Shown piece by piece: positions 42,380 through 50,916 of a DNA stretch of 64,000 bases (the stretch's first letter is position 1; each line of letters begins with the position of its first letter). This DNA comes from Acidobacteriota bacterium. GTDB taxonomy: Bacteria > Acidobacteriota > Terriglobia > Versatilivoradales > Versatilivoraceae. The notes below the pieces were generated by a model. The model saw nothing but the letters and a program-made list of their open reading frames with translations, was not told where the DNA came from and searched no databases. The translations under genes were made by a program, and so were the position numbers. The DNA lies in NCBI GenBank assembly GCA_022826755.1, contig JAJDUG010000019.1:16914-80913 (forward strand), read 5' to 3'.

Positions 42380-43594
42380 TTACTCCACGAGTCCCGCAAT
42401 GCGGGCCAGTTGCACGACCGAGAGCGCGGCGATCACCAGCACCACCAGAACGCCGAGCGCGTTGGCCAGGCGGGTGTTGCGGAAGCGGCCCATGATCTCG
42501 GTCCGGTTGGCAATGACCAGCAGCAGCACCAGCACCACCGGCAGGAACAGGGCGTTGGCCGCCTGCGCCAGGACGATCACCCGATAGGGCGAACCGCCGG
42601 CGAACACGCCGAACAAAACGCCGGTAACCAGCACGAACCCGCCCAGCAGCCGCAGCCGGCCGCTCCGCAGGTCGGGAGGCCAGCCGAAGGCCCCGGAGAC
42701 GGCGTAGGCGGCAGCCAGAGGGGCGGTGATCGACGACGTCAGCCCGGCGGCGAACAGGCCGGCAGCGAACAGCACCGGCGCCGCCGGCCCCAGGACCGGC
42801 TCCAGCCGCTGGCCGACGGTGGCGGCGCTCACCTCCACCCCCAGGCCCTGCAGGGGTATGGCGGTGACCAGCACCGAAGCGGTGACCAGTCCCCCGAGGG
42901 TTACCGAGAGGAGGGTGTCGAGCCGCGCTTCCTTCACGTTGGCGTCCTTGCGCCCCGCGTCCGGCCACTGCTCGAGCGCGGTGCTCGCGTGCAGAAACAG
43001 GTTGTAGGAGACCACCGTGGTGCCGATCAGAGCCAGCACGATCAGAAGCGAGCCCGGCGGCACGCTCGGCACCAGCGCGCCCGCCGCCAGCTCCCCCAGG
43101 CTCGGAGCGGTCATGGCGGCGACGACGCAAAAGGTGACGCCCATCACCACCACCAGCGCCACCAGCACGTTCTGGATGGTTCGATATTTGCCTGTCAGCA
43201 ACAGACCGCCGGCGACAGCGCCCAGCAAGAGAATTGCAACAGCCGGCTCCAGCCCGGTCAGCGCGTTGAAGCCGAGCGAGGCGCCCAGCAGGTTGCCGGC
43301 CTGGAAGGCGGCGTTGCCCAGCAGGATTGTCACCGCGATCAGCAGGATGACCACGCCTCTGAGCAGCGGCGAGGCGATGCCGGCCCGGATCGACTCGGCC
43401 AGGCCCTGTCCCCCGGCGATGCCCACCCGGGCCGCCATGTCCTGCAGCACGATGGTGGCCGCCACCGAAAAGACGATAGCCCAGAGCAGGGCGGCGCCGT
43501 AGCCGGCCCCGGCCGTGCTGGCCGTCACGATGGTGCCCGGGCCGATGAAGGCGGCCGATACCAGCAGTCCCGGTCCGAGTCGGAATCTGGCCAT
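42380..43594 (-). CDS. Nramp-family metal transporter, variant motif
   Basis: 404 residues from the ATG at 43594 (MARFRLGPGLLV). At least ten membrane helices are visible. Helix 1 reads GPGLLVSAAFIGPGT where typical Mn/Fe Nramps have DPGN. Helix 6 reads SYNLFLHAS where they have MPHN. The conserved Asp and Asn of the metal site are therefore replaced. This occurs in Nramp-related proteins with altered or lost Mn2+/Fe2+ selectivity, such as Mg2+- or Al3+-linked types. The ion carried here is inference. Confidence 0.85.
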   Translation of the reverse strand: MARFRLGPGLLVSAAFIGPGTIVTASTAGAGYGAALLWAIVFSVAATIVLQDMAARVGIAGGQGLAESIRAGIASPLLRGVVILLIAVTILLGNAAFQAGNLLGASLGFNALTGLEPAVAILLLGAVAGGLLLTGKYRTIQNVLVALVVVMGVTFCVVAAMTAPSLGELAAGALVPSVPPGSLLIVLALIGTTVVSYNLFLHASTALEQWPDAGRKDANVKEARLDTLLSVTLGGLVTASVLVTAIPLQGLGVEVSAATVGQRLEPVLGPAAPVLFAAGLFAAGLTSSITAPLAAAYAVSGAFGWPPDLRSGRLRLLGGFVLVTGVLFGVFAGGSPYRVIVLAQAANALFLPVVLVLLLVIANRTEIMGRFRNTRLANALGVLVVLVIAALSVVQLARIAGLVE

Positions 43595-43729
43595 GGGAGG
43601 AATCTCGAGGGACCAACCGCCAGCCGGCGAGCGCTGGCCGCCGATGGTTACTTTCCGATTTCCTGCAGACGGTAGCGTACCACGATTGCCGGTTGGAGGC
43701 GGCGCCTCGACGTTCGGGGAATTTTTAAT

Positions 43730-43764
43730 TTGACAAATTTCAAAGTGTGTACTAGTTAATACAC
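43730..43764 (+). promoter_or_regulatory. Promoter with overlapping operator, leaderless start
   Basis: TTGACA (43730-43735), a 17-bp spacer and TAGTTA (43753-43758) predict transcription starting at or next to the ATG at 43765, so the mRNA would have no leader. An 18-bp dyad GTGTACTAGTTAATACAC (43747-43764) covers the -10 box, a probable site for autorepression by the XRE protein. Confidence 0.65.
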
Positions 43765-44118
43765 ATGACACATTTTGGAAAGAGCATTCGAACCCGCCGA
43801 GAGCGCCTCCACCTGGAGGACAAGCGCTTTTCCCTGCGCCAAGTGGCCCAGCGCATCGGGATCGAGCCGGCCTACCTGAGCAAGATCGAGCGGGGCGAGG
43901 TCTCGCCGCCATCGGAGGCCACCACGGTCAGGCTCGCCCACGAGCTGGGTGAGGACCCCGACGTGCTCCTGGCCCTGGCCGGGAAGGTCTCGGGCGACCT
44001 TCAGAACATCATCCGCAAGCGGCCCAAGCTGTTCGCGGAATTGATCCGCCAACTGAAGGAAGCACCCGACCACGCGCTCCTCCACGTGGTGCGCGAGGTG
44101 CGGGACGGCGAATGGTGA
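43765..44118 (+). CDS. XRE-family transcriptional regulator
   Basis: 117 residues. The helix-turn-helix (SLRQVAQRIGIEPAYLSKIERGEVSPP) lies at about residues 24-52. A helical tail of roughly 50 residues follows that may mediate dimerisation. No ribosome-binding site precedes the ATG and the promoter places the start at the ATG. The next gene begins 27 bp downstream, so the two form one unit. Confidence 0.9.
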   Translation: MTHFGKSIRTRRERLHLEDKRFSLRQVAQRIGIEPAYLSKIERGEVSPPSEATTVRLAHELGEDPDVLLALAGKVSGDLQNIIRKRPKLFAELIRQLKEAPDHALLHVVREVRDGEW

Positions 44119-44145
44119 GGACGAACCGACAAGGAGACATGGACG

Positions 44146-45168
44146 ATGATCACCCTCAAGAACGACAGCCTGGAATTCCGCTTCCCCGAAGTGCACCGCA
44201 ACGCCCGGTGCACCATCGAGTTTCAGCGCACCCTGCGCATCCCCGACGACGACAGGGACTATCCCCTGCCACCGGGCCTGGGCCGCTTCCCCTTGCGGCA
44301 TATCGACGACTTCGCGCGGCGCTTGCCCGAGCAGTGGCGCCGCAGGGGCGGCGTGATCATGCCCATGCACCAGGCCGAAGCCATGTGGATCTCGTTCGGG
44401 GACTATTCCGATTACCCCTTCGCGGTGAAGATCGCGACCGGCAAGATCTGTGCGGTTACCGGCAACCCCTGGGTCAACCGCCTGAACGAGGATCCCCAGG
44501 ACTACGTGGTGCTGCCCGAGCAGCCTTGGCTGGACGGCTATTGCGTGGAAAAGGGAGTCATCCGCCAGTTCGTGGCCATGCCCCTGGGCAAAGGCTACAC
44601 GGTCGAGGAACAGTTGACTGGAGCGGCGCAGCACGGCGGCCTTCAGATTGTGGTCTATCCGATGAAGCGCAAGCGTTACAAGCAGTTGATGGCTCGGGCC
44701 GCCGTCGGGATGGACATCTCCCCCGAGGTGACAAACGTTGTCTATTGCGCGGCTCCGGAGGCCATGGGCCTGGCCCCCGGCGGGAGGATGAGACAGGAAA
44801 TCCATGACGACCCCTACGGTCCGGACGCCTGGGACCGGAAGCACTCCAGGCGCTGTTTCGTCACCATCTCCAATTCCACCCAATGGATGGCCATCACCGG
44901 TGAGCGGCCGCCGACTCTCCCACCTTCGGCCAGGCACTACACCGAGGCTGGACTTCCCTGGTTCGAATGGTATGGGGAAGACGTTGCCGCCGTCGATGGC
45001 GCCAGGAAGCTCAAGAAGCTGGCAAGCGTGGCCCAACTGGGCAAGAAAAAGGGCGAGCGACCGTTGCCGGAAAACGAACCGGTCGATGTAACCCGGGTCG
45101 TGGAGCTATCGGCCGGAGGCGCCACCCTTGACCGGGAGTTTACTTCCGACGAGATCCTGCGTTCATGA
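44146..45168 (+). CDS. Conserved hypothetical protein paired with an XRE regulator
   Basis: 340 residues, ATG after AAGGAG with a short spacer. It looks soluble, with no signal peptide. Recognisable features are LPPGLGRFPLRHIDDFARRLPEQWRRRGG near the N-terminus and MHQAEAMWISF shortly after. I have the impression of a conserved bacterial family often next to an XRE gene, but cannot name it. It might be the partner that the regulator responds to, or an effector. Confidence 0.8.
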   Translation: MITLKNDSLEFRFPEVHRNARCTIEFQRTLRIPDDDRDYPLPPGLGRFPLRHIDDFARRLPEQWRRRGGVIMPMHQAEAMWISFGDYSDYPFAVKIATGKICAVTGNPWVNRLNEDPQDYVVLPEQPWLDGYCVEKGVIRQFVAMPLGKGYTVEEQLTGAAQHGGLQIVVYPMKRKRYKQLMARAAVGMDISPEVTNVVYCAAPEAMGLAPGGRMRQEIHDDPYGPDAWDRKHSRRCFVTISNSTQWMAITGERPPTLPPSARHYTEAGLPWFEWYGEDVAAVDGARKLKKLASVAQLGKKKGERPLPENEPVDVTRVVELSAGGATLDREFTSDEILRS

Positions 45169-45342
45169 GGGGACCCCGACGTCCCGGTTATGGACGGAGG
45201 GCTGCAACTGCCGCAGGAGCGCCGACGAAGGATGATTCGAATTCGTTCCGGGGAGAGTGGGAAGGAGGAGGCGCCGCACCCCGGCCGGTCCGCCACCCGG
45301 AGCACCTCCGTTTCGCGGACCCGCCCGGCTGCGGCGTGCGAT

Positions 45343-46341
45343 TCAGTTCCCCGATTGCGCCCCGTTCATGCTCGGCGCGGGAGACTCCAGGTAATAGCCG
45401 GCACCGATCAGCACCGGGACCCCGAAGGAGGTTACCCTCTTGACGAAGGTCACCTTGCGCTGCCACTGGTTGGTGCCCGGATTCCGGTTCCAGTAGTAGA
45501 GGAAGCTCTCCCCGAAGGCATCGGCAACCCCCAGGATATTGCGGCCGGCGAAATTGTCGATGTAGTCGGAGGACAACTCGGAGCCGATCAAGGGGTTCGC
45601 GGGCGAGCCCGTAAACAGGGTATAGCCGTAGGTGTCCAGGCCGAACAGGTAGATGGAGCCGCGCTTCCAGCGGGGATCGTTGGCCAGGCTGACCGTGGCG
45701 AAATACCCCATGGAATCCAGCTCCATGGCGGCGCAGCGGACCAACTCCTGCAGCCGCGCCTCGGAGGGATGGGACTCGAGCATGGCGGCATTGACCTCGT
45801 CGCTCCGGCAACTGCCGGGCAGGTCACGCCGATAGATACCCGCCCCAATGGCAGCGGACACCCCGTTCCAGTCGATGGCCTTGAAGTAGGAGGCCTTGGG
45901 CTCGGCTCTGCCGGTGGCGGGATTGGTGAAGGAATAGTAGACCCAGCCCTCGCCGAAGTTGTTGGCCACGCGAACAAACTCCAGGATCAGGTCGGAGCCG
46001 AAGTCGTCCACCAGGGGTCCCCAGGGGACCCCCTCCAGCGAGGGATCAGGCGGGAAGACGATGGCACGGGAGGCCCCGGGCACGTCCGTCATCTCGTCGA
46101 CGAAAACATAGGTGGGGCCGCTTTTCCAGCGCTCGTCCTCGTTGAAGGCCCTGCGGGCCTCCTCGAAACCCACTTCCTCGACGAACTCGTAGGCGCACTG
46201 CACAAAGGCCGGGACGTCCTCGGTGGTTCGCACGGCGCCGGCCACGATGGTGCGGTCCTCGCACGAATCGCGGGAGGCCAAAGCCGGTGAAACGAGGATG
46301 GCCCCCAGACAAATCAGGATGGAAAGGATCTTTATTTTCAT
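45343..46341 (-). CDS. Periplasmic tandem Cache-domain protein
   Basis: 332 residues with a signal peptide (MKIKILSILICLGAILVSPALA). Two tandem modules resemble single-Cache domains: about 45-165 with WVYYSFTNPATGRAEPKASYFK, and about 190-310 with FLYYWNRNPGTNQWQRKVTFVK. Each module has the characteristic tail of aromatic residues, then a polar loop, then K-x-x-x. Cache domains bind small molecules for chemoreceptors or kinases. Here there is no transmembrane helix or signalling domain after them, so it is a free periplasmic sensor or binding protein. Confidence 0.8.
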   Translation of the reverse strand: MKIKILSILICLGAILVSPALASRDSCEDRTIVAGAVRTTEDVPAFVQCAYEFVEEVGFEEARRAFNEDERWKSGPTYVFVDEMTDVPGASRAIVFPPDPSLEGVPWGPLVDDFGSDLILEFVRVANNFGEGWVYYSFTNPATGRAEPKASYFKAIDWNGVSAAIGAGIYRRDLPGSCRSDEVNAAMLESHPSEARLQELVRCAAMELDSMGYFATVSLANDPRWKRGSIYLFGLDTYGYTLFTGSPANPLIGSELSSDYIDNFAGRNILGVADAFGESFLYYWNRNPGTNQWQRKVTFVKRVTSFGVPVLIGAGYYLESPAPSMNGAQSGN

Positions 46342-46671
46342 GGTGCGGTTAGTCTACCGGGACAAAGGAGCCCCCGCAACTGTAATTTCACTGATTGTTC
46401 ACTAATTTTCGCGGGTTGGGCAAGGGCGCCAGGTGGCGCTGTTCGCTTGGCACTCTCCTGTTTCGAGATGGTATCCACTACCTTGTCATTCTCGTAGGTC
46501 CTGAAACGGATTGGTCCGTCGGGAATCACCCTTGTCCGGTGGCCGGATAGTCCCTTCCCGCGCTCTTGGTTCATTGCCGGGCGTGTGAGAGAATGGATCC
46601 GAAGTTGGCGGAGGATGCCAAGCACATACAGTCGCATGTCCGGATCCGATAGGAGAATCAGAGAGGAAATC
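46342..46671. other. Intergenic region, no feature seen
   Basis: No protein-like frame or clear promoter, and no repeat. It must hold the promoters of the Cache (minus) and Q/S/P-rich (plus) genes. Confidence 0.5.
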
Positions 46672-47721
46672 GTGTCGCCAGTGGTCCTCAAGCGGTGGGG
46701 AGCGATTACAGTCCTGCTGCTGATGAACTCAGGGATCGATGCACAAGCTCAGTCGGAGGATCAGCCGGAAGCTCGGTCGGCAAAGCAGACCCCAGTGCAG
46801 TCCCAGAAGCAGTCGCCGGCCTCGCCGGAAGAGGAGTCGGCAACTCGGACCCGGGAAGCGTCCTCAGAGCAGTCCTCAGCCCAGTCGACAACCGAGGCGG
46901 AGGAACAGCCGCCTGGGCCTTCGACAGATCAGTCCGGAGCCGAGCCGAAGAAGCAGCCGACCGTTCAGTCCCAGGAGCAGCCGCAGGACCGATCCCCAGA
47001 CGATTCGGGAGAGCAATCGCCACCTCGGCCCGAAGAGCGGACCGCAGCCCAATCGAAACCCCCGCCTGCAAAGCTGCCGCGGGCCGACGCCTACCGATTG
47101 ACCGTGACCATTCACGGCGCATTCGGGCTTTGCAACAACGATGAATTCGGGTCAGAGGAGTTGTATGTCGTGGTGAAGCGTCTGGACCTGGACCTGCAGG
47201 ACCGGATCGACGATATTGAACGCGAAGCTCAACAGATTACAGGCAGAACTTCCTGGCGGAATGCCGAACGGCGAGTGGATTCGTTGCGGAAGCAGGACTT
47301 CAACAGCAAGAGCGCTCCTCTTTCGGAGGCTGAATCGAAGTCGTTGGAGAGGTTGCGAAGCACAAAGCCAACCGAGCGCACCCGCGACGAAGATCGAGAG
47401 ATCAGGTCACTCCTGGCCAGAGAGCCCGTTTCGACGGCCGATGCTTCGGTGATGGCCCGAATGAAGGAACTGCAAACCCAGCGGCGACGGCTGCTTCGCC
47501 GGATTGAACTGCGCTCCAGCGCGAACGAGCCTGGCTCCATGCGTGTCTACCCGGACGACGAACTCCAGGTGGTCCTGATGGAAGACGATCCCTTTTTCGA
47601 CGATACCTGTTTCGGCTCGACAGTCCTGCTGGATCAATCCTCCCTGGCCACGCCGTCTCTGGAAATCAAAAAGGACGACAACACCTTGTTGACGCTGAAC
47701 TTCAGACCGCTCAGCAGGTGA
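46672..47721 (+). CDS. Secreted Gln/Ser/Pro/Glu-rich protein
   Basis: 349 residues from a GTG at 46672 with GAGAGG 6 nt upstream; earlier in-frame ATGs lack a site. A signal peptide (VLKRWGAITVLLLMNSGIDAQA) is followed by about 100 residues of low-complexity Q/S/E/P sequence, probably disordered. A beta-rich segment (YRLTVTIHGAFGLCNNDEFGSEELYVVV) comes next, then a charged helical region and a last beta segment. No family is recognised. It may be an envelope or surface protein. Confidence 0.75.
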   Translation: MSPVVLKRWGAITVLLLMNSGIDAQAQSEDQPEARSAKQTPVQSQKQSPASPEEESATRTREASSEQSSAQSTTEAEEQPPGPSTDQSGAEPKKQPTVQSQEQPQDRSPDDSGEQSPPRPEERTAAQSKPPPAKLPRADAYRLTVTIHGAFGLCNNDEFGSEELYVVVKRLDLDLQDRIDDIEREAQQITGRTSWRNAERRVDSLRKQDFNSKSAPLSEAESKSLERLRSTKPTERTRDEDREIRSLLAREPVSTADASVMARMKELQTQRRRLLRRIELRSSANEPGSMRVYPDDELQVVLMEDDPFFDDTCFGSTVLLDQSSLATPSLEIKKDDNTLLTLNFRPLSR

Positions 47722-47758
47722 ATGTCGTATGGATTCCGAGTATGAATAGATTTCCACC

Positions 47759-47878
47759 TTACGCCTCCAGTTCTACGAGCTTGATGTCAAGTCGTTCTGC
47801 AGCACGCCTCAGTGGTCGGTCCAACGTCAGCAGGGGAGCGCTGTAGCGCACGGCGCAATCCAGAAAGTATGCGTCTTC
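47759..47878 (-). pseudogene. C-terminal fragment of a VapC-type PIN toxin
   Basis: About 40 residues (YEDAYFLDCAVRYSAPLLT-LDRPLRRAAERLDIKL) match the end of a PIN domain, including the Asp in LDRPL. The upstream half is missing; at 47877 the frame runs into the 3' end of the sialidase-like gene. It is a recombination remnant with no antitoxin partner next to it. Confidence 0.6.
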
Positions 47879-49064
47879 ATATTGGCGCCGGCCACGGCGT
47901 TGGCGGACTCCAGATGGTGGCCCCGATGTAGCGTTCCGGGCCGGAGGCCTCGTCAGTGAAGTAGTACACGGCAACCACTTTGCCGTCCGGCCTCTGGATG
48001 GCCCTCACGTAACCGATGTCGCGGCTGGCGCCGTCGTCGCGAAGCGTGATGGGGTCGCTCCAGGTTCTGCCCCTGTCGCCGCTGAGCACGGCGCGAATGC
48101 TGTAGGGTTCGGCCCGGTAGCCATAGAGCAGGCAGATCCGTCCGTCCTGCAGTTCGATCATGGCGGGTGGATTCCCTACCCCCGCGTCCGGCACCGCCTC
48201 GTTCAGGTACTCCCAACTGGCGCCGTTGTCGCTTGACAGGTAGGTCCCGATCCACCTCCGGGTGGTCTCGCGCATTCGAACGGTCACGAGAATGTCCGTA
48301 TCGGAAAGCCGAAGCGAGGCCGGCATGATGGAGAACCCTTCGGGCTCCGGACCGATCCAGGAAACGAAATTCCAGGTTTTGCCGGAGTCGGAGGTCCGGA
48401 CGCAAAGGGGTCTTCCCTCCCTTCCGTTGGCCTTTGCCGCCGTGATGAAGAGCGTGCAGGTCTCCTTGTCGTCGATGATGTAGTCCGTGCGGGGGGCAAT
48501 GCCGGGCGAGTCGAAGCTCGGCAGGCGAAACGGGCCCTCCCAGGTGCGGCCTCTGTCATGGGAGTGGAAAACGCGGCCGATTCCCGCGTGAATGCTGTTG
48601 GTGCGAACGGTCAGGGCGAAATCGGGGTGTGTGAAATCGATGCCACCCTCGCTTTCTCTCAGCGGCGGGATGGTGACACCCGGGCGGGTGACGCCGTGAA
48701 GATAGCCGCCCTCCGTCAGCAGGTACCCCTTGGCTCCCGGGTCCTCGATCGACCAGGTCTCCCCTCCGTCAAGGCTGCGGGCCAACATCGGAATCTCCGG
48801 CCTCTCGCGATCGATGTGGTGGTTCAGCCCCTGGTCCTTGTAGTACCCCATCCCGAAACCGACCAGGATCTCGTCCCCCCAGCTCCAGATGCCATGATTG
48901 GCCGGCCACCCGCCGAACATGCCCTTCTCGAAGTAGACCTTGACATGCCGGGGTTCGTTAGCCGTCACCCGCTTCTCACCGGTAGAACTCGTTTCCTCCG
49001 ATGTGGAACAAGCGACCATTCCGGCCACCAGCAGCCATATGACAAGAAAGATTCTCAATTTCAT
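47877..49064 (-). CDS. Sialidase-like (Asp-box) lipoprotein
   Basis: 395 residues from the ATG at 49064 with GGAG upstream. A lipoprotein signal (LLVAGMVAC) is followed by a propeller with Asp-box-like SLDGGETW, SHDRGRTW, TSDSGKTW, SSDNGASW and SGDRGRTW. It lacks the beta-sandwich of the protein at 36234, and no YRIP motif was found. It is probably a glycan-acting sialidase-family protein, or a non-catalytic propeller. Its stop lies against the VapC fragment, so the very end could be altered. Confidence 0.8.
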   Translation of the reverse strand: MKLRIFLVIWLLVAGMVACSTSEETSSTGEKRVTANEPRHVKVYFEKGMFGGWPANHGIWSWGDEILVGFGMGYYKDQGLNHHIDRERPEIPMLARSLDGGETWSIEDPGAKGYLLTEGGYLHGVTRPGVTIPPLRESEGGIDFTHPDFALTVRTNSIHAGIGRVFHSHDRGRTWEGPFRLPSFDSPGIAPRTDYIIDDKETCTLFITAAKANGREGRPLCVRTSDSGKTWNFVSWIGPEPEGFSIMPASLRLSDTDILVTVRMRETTRRWIGTYLSSDNGASWEYLNEAVPDAGVGNPPAMIELQDGRICLLYGYRAEPYSIRAVLSGDRGRTWSDPITLRDDGASRDIGYVRAIQRPDGKVVAVYYFTDEASGPERYIGATIWSPPTPWPAPI

Positions 49065-49260
49065 TCGATTCTCCGTCTCTCCGCACACAGCAACCCGCAT
49101 TCGAACCCCGGAAGACTCTCGATGCCGACGAAACCTTCATGAAATGAACGAATCCATCATATCGCAGCGGAGTGAAACCCGAAGCGGTTCGGGAGGCGCG
49201 CTCGGTGAAATTCATGGTTTGGGCAGTGTGAATCCGGGCTCCCTCCCAGCGATACTGCCC

Positions 49261-50019
49261 TCAAGCCAGGTTGAACCTCACGGTAATGCGGGTAACCACT
49301 CGAACCGGCACTCCATTGAGCACGGTGGGCTCATAGCGCCACTGTCTGACAGCTTCCAGAGCGCGTCTGATCAACAAGGGATGACCCTCGATTACCCGCA
49401 GATCTTCCACCGAACCCAGCTCGCTGATTATCGCTTCCAGAATCACCGTTCCCTGGATGCGGGCCTGAACGGCCAACACCGGGTAACGGGGACGCACCTG
49501 TCGAATGAGCCTGGCGCGCTGCACGCGTCCACCCACGCGCACGGGTTGAGGGGGTTTGACCCGCGCAGGTACCGGCGGGGGCGGAAGAGGATCCATTGAA
49601 GCCGGAGCCCCCCGGATGACACCGTCAATGACGCCATCGGGAACACCCCCGGGAATTCCGCCTGGAACACCCCCGGGAATTCCGGCGATGAGCGAGTCGA
49701 GCGGAAGAGCTTCATCCATGCCCATGAGGATCTCCCTGGGGACTTCCACCGGAGCCTGAAAGGCATTGTCAACAACCGTCCTCGGGATTCTCCCGGCTGT
49801 TGCCTCCGGCGGGGGCGCGGGAGGAGGCGCAGGGGGACTGGGAGGCGCCACCAGAAAATTCAACCGCTGAATCGACCCCGACACGGCGTCGGGAAAGAGC
49901 AACGGCAGGATGATTGCGGACACAATCAGAACGACATGAATGGTAAGCGAAACGATCAGCGTGATTGATTTCTTCGCCGCTACGCCGGCCTCCCTCGAAT
50001 CGATAAACCGGTCGAACAT
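49261..50019 (-). CDS. TonB-family energy transducer
   Basis: 252 residues from the ATG at 50019 (AGGAGG upstream). A short cytoplasmic N-terminus, one membrane helix (SLTIHVVLIVSAIILPLLF), a Pro-rich span and a compact TonB C-terminal domain are present (RYPVLAVQARIQGTVILEAIISELGSVEDLRVIEGHP, RRALEAVRQWRYEPTVLNGVPV). Near residues 113-130 is a short Gly-Pro repeat (GIPGGVPGGIPGGVPDGV). It powers TonB-dependent receptors in the outer membrane and confirms a Gram-negative cell. No ExbB/ExbD is in the window. Confidence 0.92.
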   Translation of the reverse strand: MFDRFIDSREAGVAAKKSITLIVSLTIHVVLIVSAIILPLLFPDAVSGSIQRLNFLVAPPSPPAPPPAPPPEATAGRIPRTVVDNAFQAPVEVPREILMGMDEALPLDSLIAGIPGGVPGGIPGGVPDGVIDGVIRGAPASMDPLPPPPVPARVKPPQPVRVGGRVQRARLIRQVRPRYPVLAVQARIQGTVILEAIISELGSVEDLRVIEGHPLLIRRALEAVRQWRYEPTVLNGVPVRVVTRITVRFNLA

Positions 50020-50241
50020 GGTCAGCCTCCTGTTCAAGTCCTTGCCGGCAGATCCATCCGACTTCCTTCAGCGGAAGTCGAGAGCTCTGCCCTTCCCCGG
50101 TTTGGACACCACAGTCCCTGACAAAGTTCCCGGATTGAACCGAGACTCAGGAAGCCTTGCCAATTGAGTTGACTTCCGGGAGACACCCTTGATTGCAACG
50201 CAATCGTCGGGTAAGCTTGCTCCGAAGACGGAGGTGTGACA

Positions 50242-50484
50242 ATGGCAAGCATCACGATCCGCCATCTCGACGACGACGTGAAGACCCGGCTTCGGGTTCG
50301 CGCATCCTCCAACGGTCGCTCGATGGAAGAGGAGGCGCGGATCATCCTGCGCGAGGCGGTCGGCCGGGAAGCCGAACCCGAGAACCTGGCCAGTTTCATC
50401 CGCGAATGCTTCCAGCCTTTCGGCGGGGTGGAGCTGGAACTACCGCCGCGCCAACCGATGCGCGAGCCGCCTGATTTCAGTTGA
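50242..50484 (+). CDS. FitA/VapB-type ribbon-helix-helix antitoxin
   Basis: 80 residues from the ATG at 50242 (GGAGG upstream). The ribbon-helix-helix (ASITIRHLDDDVKTRLRVRAS) and the tail FIRECFQPFGGVELELPPR are typical of FitA, which represses its own promoter and blocks FitB. It starts the operon fitA-fitB-ybdK. Confidence 0.9.
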   Translation: MASITIRHLDDDVKTRLRVRASSNGRSMEEEARIILREAVGREAEPENLASFIRECFQPFGGVELELPPRQPMREPPDFS

Positions 50485-50493
50485 GGCTCGCCA

Positions 50494-50916
50494 ATGTTCG
50501 TTCTCGATACCAACGTGGTGTCCGAGCTGATGCGCCCGGCCCCCGATCCCGTGATCGCATCCTGGGTCGGGGAACACGCGACCTCGAGCCTGTTTCTAAC
50601 GGCAGTGACCGAGGCCGAGTTGCGCTTCGGCCTTGCGGTCATGCCGACCGGCAAGCGCCGGGACGGCCTTGGAGCGGCGCTTGAACGCGTCCTGGAAACG
50701 GGATTCGCGAACCGCGTGCTGCCGTTCGACAGCGGCGCCGCGCGGGCATATGCCAGGATCGCTGCGGCGAGACGCCAACTGGGCCGGCCGATCGCGGAAG
50801 CCGATTGCCGGATCGCGGCCATCGCTCTGGCGCGCGGCATGGCAGTGGTAAGCCGCAATACTCGGGACTTCGAGAATACGGGCATAGACATCCTTGACCC
50901 CTGGAAGGGCGCATGA
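50494..50916 (+). CDS. FitB/VapC-type PIN toxin
   Basis: 140 residues, 9 bp after the antitoxin. PIN acidic residues D5, E42, D104 and D125 are in place (MFVLDTNVVSELMRP, TEAELRFG, EADCRIAA, RDFENTG). It is an RNase toxin of the FitB group. Its stop overlaps the ligase start (ATGA). Confidence 0.92.
   Translation: MFVLDTNVVSELMRPAPDPVIASWVGEHATSSLFLTAVTEAELRFGLAVMPTGKRRDGLGAALERVLETGFANRVLPFDSGAARAYARIAAARRQLGRPIAEADCRIAAIALARGMAVVSRNTRDFENTGIDILDPWKGA

Noticed and set aside
42308..43675. A 455-residue Gln/Arg/His-rich frame opposite the Nramp gene.
   Set aside because: Its composition is that of a reversed membrane-protein gene; the minus-strand product has clear helices and family motifs.
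46338..46691. A 117-residue minus-strand frame upstream of the Q/S/P-rich gene.
   Set aside because: No ribosome-binding site or domain, and it crosses the promoter region of the real gene.
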